In this document: positions 5,356-7,177 of the stretch, in pieces
How the letters are laid out: the number at the start of each line of letters is the position of its first letter
How positions within the stretch are numbered: the first letter of the stretch is position 1
Source: Bacilli bacterium
GTDB lineage: Bacteria > Bacillota_I > Bacilli_A > ML615J-28 > CAG-698
NCBI GenBank assembly: GCA_023228385.1
Contig: JALOBF010000076.1
Coordinates: 1 to 7,177 of the forward strand
Direction of reading: 5' to 3'
DNA length: 7,177 bases
Position numbers and translations under genes: made by a program
The notes under the pieces: model-generated
Databases searched by the model: none
Seen by the model: only the letters and a program-made list of their open reading frames with translations
What the model was told of the DNA's origin: nothing

Positions 5356-6447
5356 ATGCGACGCTATTACGTAAAATGCGGTCAGGAAAATATCCGCCGG
5401 CTCAGTCACTTAAATATCAAGAATATAAAAAAAAGTGAAGGTTATTTCGCGTTTTATGCCGACCGTAAAAGTATCGAGCAGATCAAAGACTTTCCCAATA
5501 CCGAGTATTATGACCGCTTCCGCTATGCCGTAAAGGCAATCATCAAAAAGCATTTAATCGCCATTATCGGTTGCCTGCTAATCGTTATCGCTTTGGTTAA
5601 TCAAAACATCAGTGTTGCCGCCGTTCGCTTTACCGACAGCGATACATATGATGAGGCCGTACTCGAATATTTGGAGAAATATTATCGGCGAATCGGTCCT
5701 TTTTGTTATTTAAATGCCAATCTGACCGATATCAATTATGACCTGCGGAGTACGTTCTATCATTACGAATGGATCGGCGTCCGTAAAAGCGGAGCGGTGC
5801 TTTATCTCGATATTAAAAAGTTAATCAATCCACCCCGCCTTGAAGACCCGACCCCCGGCGCCTTATATGCTGAAACCGAAGGCATTATTAAAAAATACCA
5901 TGTTGAAAAGGGAACGGTTGTCATTCACGAGGAACAATATGTCAGGCCGGGTGACTTATTAATAAGTGGCGAAGTGGTTCATTATAATAATGAGATTGAA
6001 CCGGTCCGGGCTAAAGGTTATGTGATTGCCGAGGTATTAAAGTATCATGATTATACGGTACCCAAAACGACAACCGACTTAATCCGAACGGGAAAACTGG
6101 AGATCGTAAAAGCATATATTTTGTGCGGGCGGCAAATTAATAAGACCCCTTCCCAATTTGAAAATTATGTTGTGGAAGCGGGGGCGGCCAAAGGCGGTAA
6201 ATTATTTCAAATAAAAACTTTTTATCGTTACGAATTAAAAGAAGTCACGACGGTCTATACCGAAGAAGAGGCCGTTGAATACAGTAAGTCGCTGGTGTAT
6301 AAAGCATTTCGCGCCGATAAAACCGTTGATAAAGAACGGATTGTTTTTATTAAACATGTCCGTACCGAACAAGATAAGGATTATTATTATATTCGTCTGA
6401 TTGTAAAGAGTTATCAGAATATTGCTCGGTTCGTTCCTTATCAATAA
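5356..6447 (+). CDS. yqfD: Sporulation membrane protein YqfD
   Basis: A 363-residue protein of the YqfD family (B. subtilis homologue about 398). The N-terminal domain (1-60) is soluble, followed by one clear membrane helix (about 66-82, HLIAIIGCLLIVIALV). The large C-terminal part would lie across the membrane: YRRIGPFCYLN (110-120), WIGVRKSGAVLYLDI (139-153), the hallmark TEGIIKKYHVEKGTVVIHE (174-192) and YVRPGDLLISGEV (195-207). The last two match the family's 'DGVI..i.V..G...v..GD.V..GdvLisG'. It acts in sporulation, probably in the mother-cell membrane, by an unknown mechanism. ATG 5356 is preferred over an in-frame TTG at 5314 because it follows the yqfC stop by 4 bases and gives the family's N-terminus. 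There is no good Shine-Dalgarno sequence, so translation is probably coupled to yqfC. No hairpin terminator is visible after it. Confidence 0.92.
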   Translation: MRRYYVKCGQENIRRLSHLNIKNIKKSEGYFAFYADRKSIEQIKDFPNTEYYDRFRYAVKAIIKKHLIAIIGCLLIVIALVNQNISVAAVRFTDSDTYDEAVLEYLEKYYRRIGPFCYLNANLTDINYDLRSTFYHYEWIGVRKSGAVLYLDIKKLINPPRLEDPTPGALYAETEGIIKKYHVEKGTVVIHEEQYVRPGDLLISGEVVHYNNEIEPVRAKGYVIAEVLKYHDYTVPKTTTDLIRTGKLEIVKAYILCGRQINKTPSQFENYVVEAGAAKGGKLFQIKTFYRYELKEVTTVYTEEEAVEYSKSLVYKAFRADKTVDKERIVFIKHVRTEQDKDYYYIRLIVKSYQNIARFVPYQ

Positions 6448-6478
6448 TTCCCGCCGTAAAAATCAACATAGTTATCGC

Positions 6479-6507
6479 TTTACAATTGTTACCGGACATA
6501 GTATAAT
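6479..6507 (+). promoter_or_regulatory. Strong sigma-A promoter of phoH
   Basis: TTTACA (6479-6484) and perfect TATAAT (6502-6507) are 17 bases apart, the same hexamers and spacing as at rpsU. Transcription would begin near 6514. It gives phoH vegetative expression independent of the upstream sporulation pair. Confidence 0.8.
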
Positions 6508-6540
6508 AATATTAACTGAAAATTAATATCTGGAGAGAAT

Positions 6541-7177
6541 ATGGCATATAAAACTATCTATCGTTTTAAGAATCTAATTAATGAAGCACTGGTTTTGGGA
6601 CCGAATAATAAACATATTGATATGATCGAATCCTTTTACCAAGAAGAAATTCTTGTCCGCCATTCCGAAGTTAAAATCAATGAAGAGTCGGTTAACGAAG
6701 CAATTTTGGTGAATCTTTTGGAAGTCCTGGAAACCATCTTCGAAAATAATGTTGCTTTAAACGAGATAGATATTCTCGGTATATTAAATAATTTGACCCC
6801 GGATAACAGTGCCACCTTAATCAAACTGTTTTTAAAAAAGGAAGTCTTAATTACAACCTTTCACGGGAAAACCGTATTTCCTCGGACTTTAAATCAAAAA
6901 CTTTATTTGGAAGCCCTGATCAACAACGATATTGTTTTTGCGATTGGTCCGGCCGGAACCGGTAAAACTTATCTTGGGGTTTTATATGCGGTCAGCCAAC
7001 TTAAGGCCAGTGAAATCAGAAGAATCGTTTTGGTCCGGCCCGTGGTCGAAGCCGGCGAGAAACTCGGCTATTTGCCCGGTGATGTTAAGGAAAAAATCGA
7101 TCCGTATTTGATACCTTTATATGACGGATTAAATGAAGCTCTCGGCAAAGATGCCGTGGATAAACTGATGGAAAAAG
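6541..7177 (+). CDS. phoH: PhoH family ATPase, N-terminal part
   Basis: The first 212 codons of a PhoH (PhoH-like/YbeZ-type) protein, cut by the window end; full members are about 320 residues. Residues 1-110 form the N-terminal KH-like nucleic-acid-binding region. Then come FPRTLNQKLYLEAL (113-126), Walker A GPAGTGKT (136-143), and LVRPVVEAGEKLGYLPGD (164-181) with EKIDPYLIPLYDGL (184-197), all diagnostic. The Walker B motif lies beyond the window. It is a cytoplasmic ATPase linked by context in many bacteria to YbeY and RNA or ribosome maturation. Start ATG with GGAGAG 3 bases upstream (6532-6537). Its place after yqfD matches B. subtilis, where yqfF (pgpH), ybeY-type yqfG, dgkA, cdd and era follow, so those are expected next. 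Confidence 0.95.
   Translation, partial: MAYKTIYRFKNLINEALVLGPNNKHIDMIESFYQEEILVRHSEVKINEESVNEAILVNLLEVLETIFENNVALNEIDILGILNNLTPDNSATLIKLFLKKEVLITTFHGKTVFPRTLNQKLYLEALINNDIVFAIGPAGTGKTYLGVLYAVSQLKASEIRRIVLVRPVVEAGEKLGYLPGDVKEKIDPYLIPLYDGLNEALGKDAVDKLMEK

Noticed and set aside
1..7177. Mollicutes genetic code (TGA = Trp)
   Set aside because: All Trp positions I could place use TGG and no gene needs TGA read-through. TGA is also not used as a stop here (seven TAA, one TAG), but eight stops are too few to conclude from.
1..7177. Mobile elements, tRNA or rRNA genes, CRISPR arrays
   Set aside because: I saw no transposase or integrase motifs, no cloverleaf with TTCGA-type arm, no rRNA core sequence and no regularly spaced repeats.

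Overview
The window looks like chromosomal DNA from a low-to-moderate-GC Bacillota (Firmicutes) in the wider Bacilli/Erysipelotrichia/Clostridia area. The reasons are strong AGGAGG-type ribosome binding sites, sigma-A promoters with TTTACA and TATAAT spaced by 17 bases, and the order rpsU - yqfC - yqfD - phoH. That order is a shortened form of the Bacillus subtilis cluster rpsU-yqeY-yqfA-yqfB-yqfC-yqfD-phoH. yqfC and yqfD are sporulation genes, and a YheC/YheD-type (endospore coat-associated) ATP-grasp protein is also present, so the organism probably forms endospores or descends from spore formers. All ten Trp codons I can place are TGG and the frames read through under the standard code, so nothing suggests the Mollicutes TGA=Trp code. 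Species cannot be named from sequence alone.

Left part (1-2950): two divergent units separated by an AT-rich gap of about 165 bases. Leftward is the N-terminal 118 codons of an ATP-grasp protein, which seems to begin at a rare ATC codon. Rightward are a YheC/D-type ATP-grasp protein and a MurF-like Mur ligase that share one base (TAATG), closed by a hairpin terminator. All three belong to families that form amide bonds by activating a carboxylate with ATP. The Mur ligase has lost recognisable MurF substrate motifs. This three-ligase group is the best candidate here for an undescribed pathway, possibly one making a spore-associated peptide or peptide-modified product.

Middle (2950-4740): a possible 40-residue membrane or secreted peptide with a six-Asp tail lies on the minus strand, facing the Mur ligase terminator. 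An orphan terminator-like hairpin follows. Then comes a two-gene housekeeping/metabolic unit: rdgB (noncanonical nucleotide pyrophosphatase) and a choline/aminoglycoside-kinase-like phosphotransferase.

Right part (4740-7177): rpsU (S21) has a strong promoter and its own terminator. The tightly spaced sporulation pair yqfC-yqfD follows. phoH, cut by the window end, has a strong promoter of its own. The strong sigma-A promoters sit at the housekeeping genes. The sporulation-type genes have weaker CATAT-containing candidate -10 elements close to their starts, which would fit mother-cell sigma factor control but is not proven.
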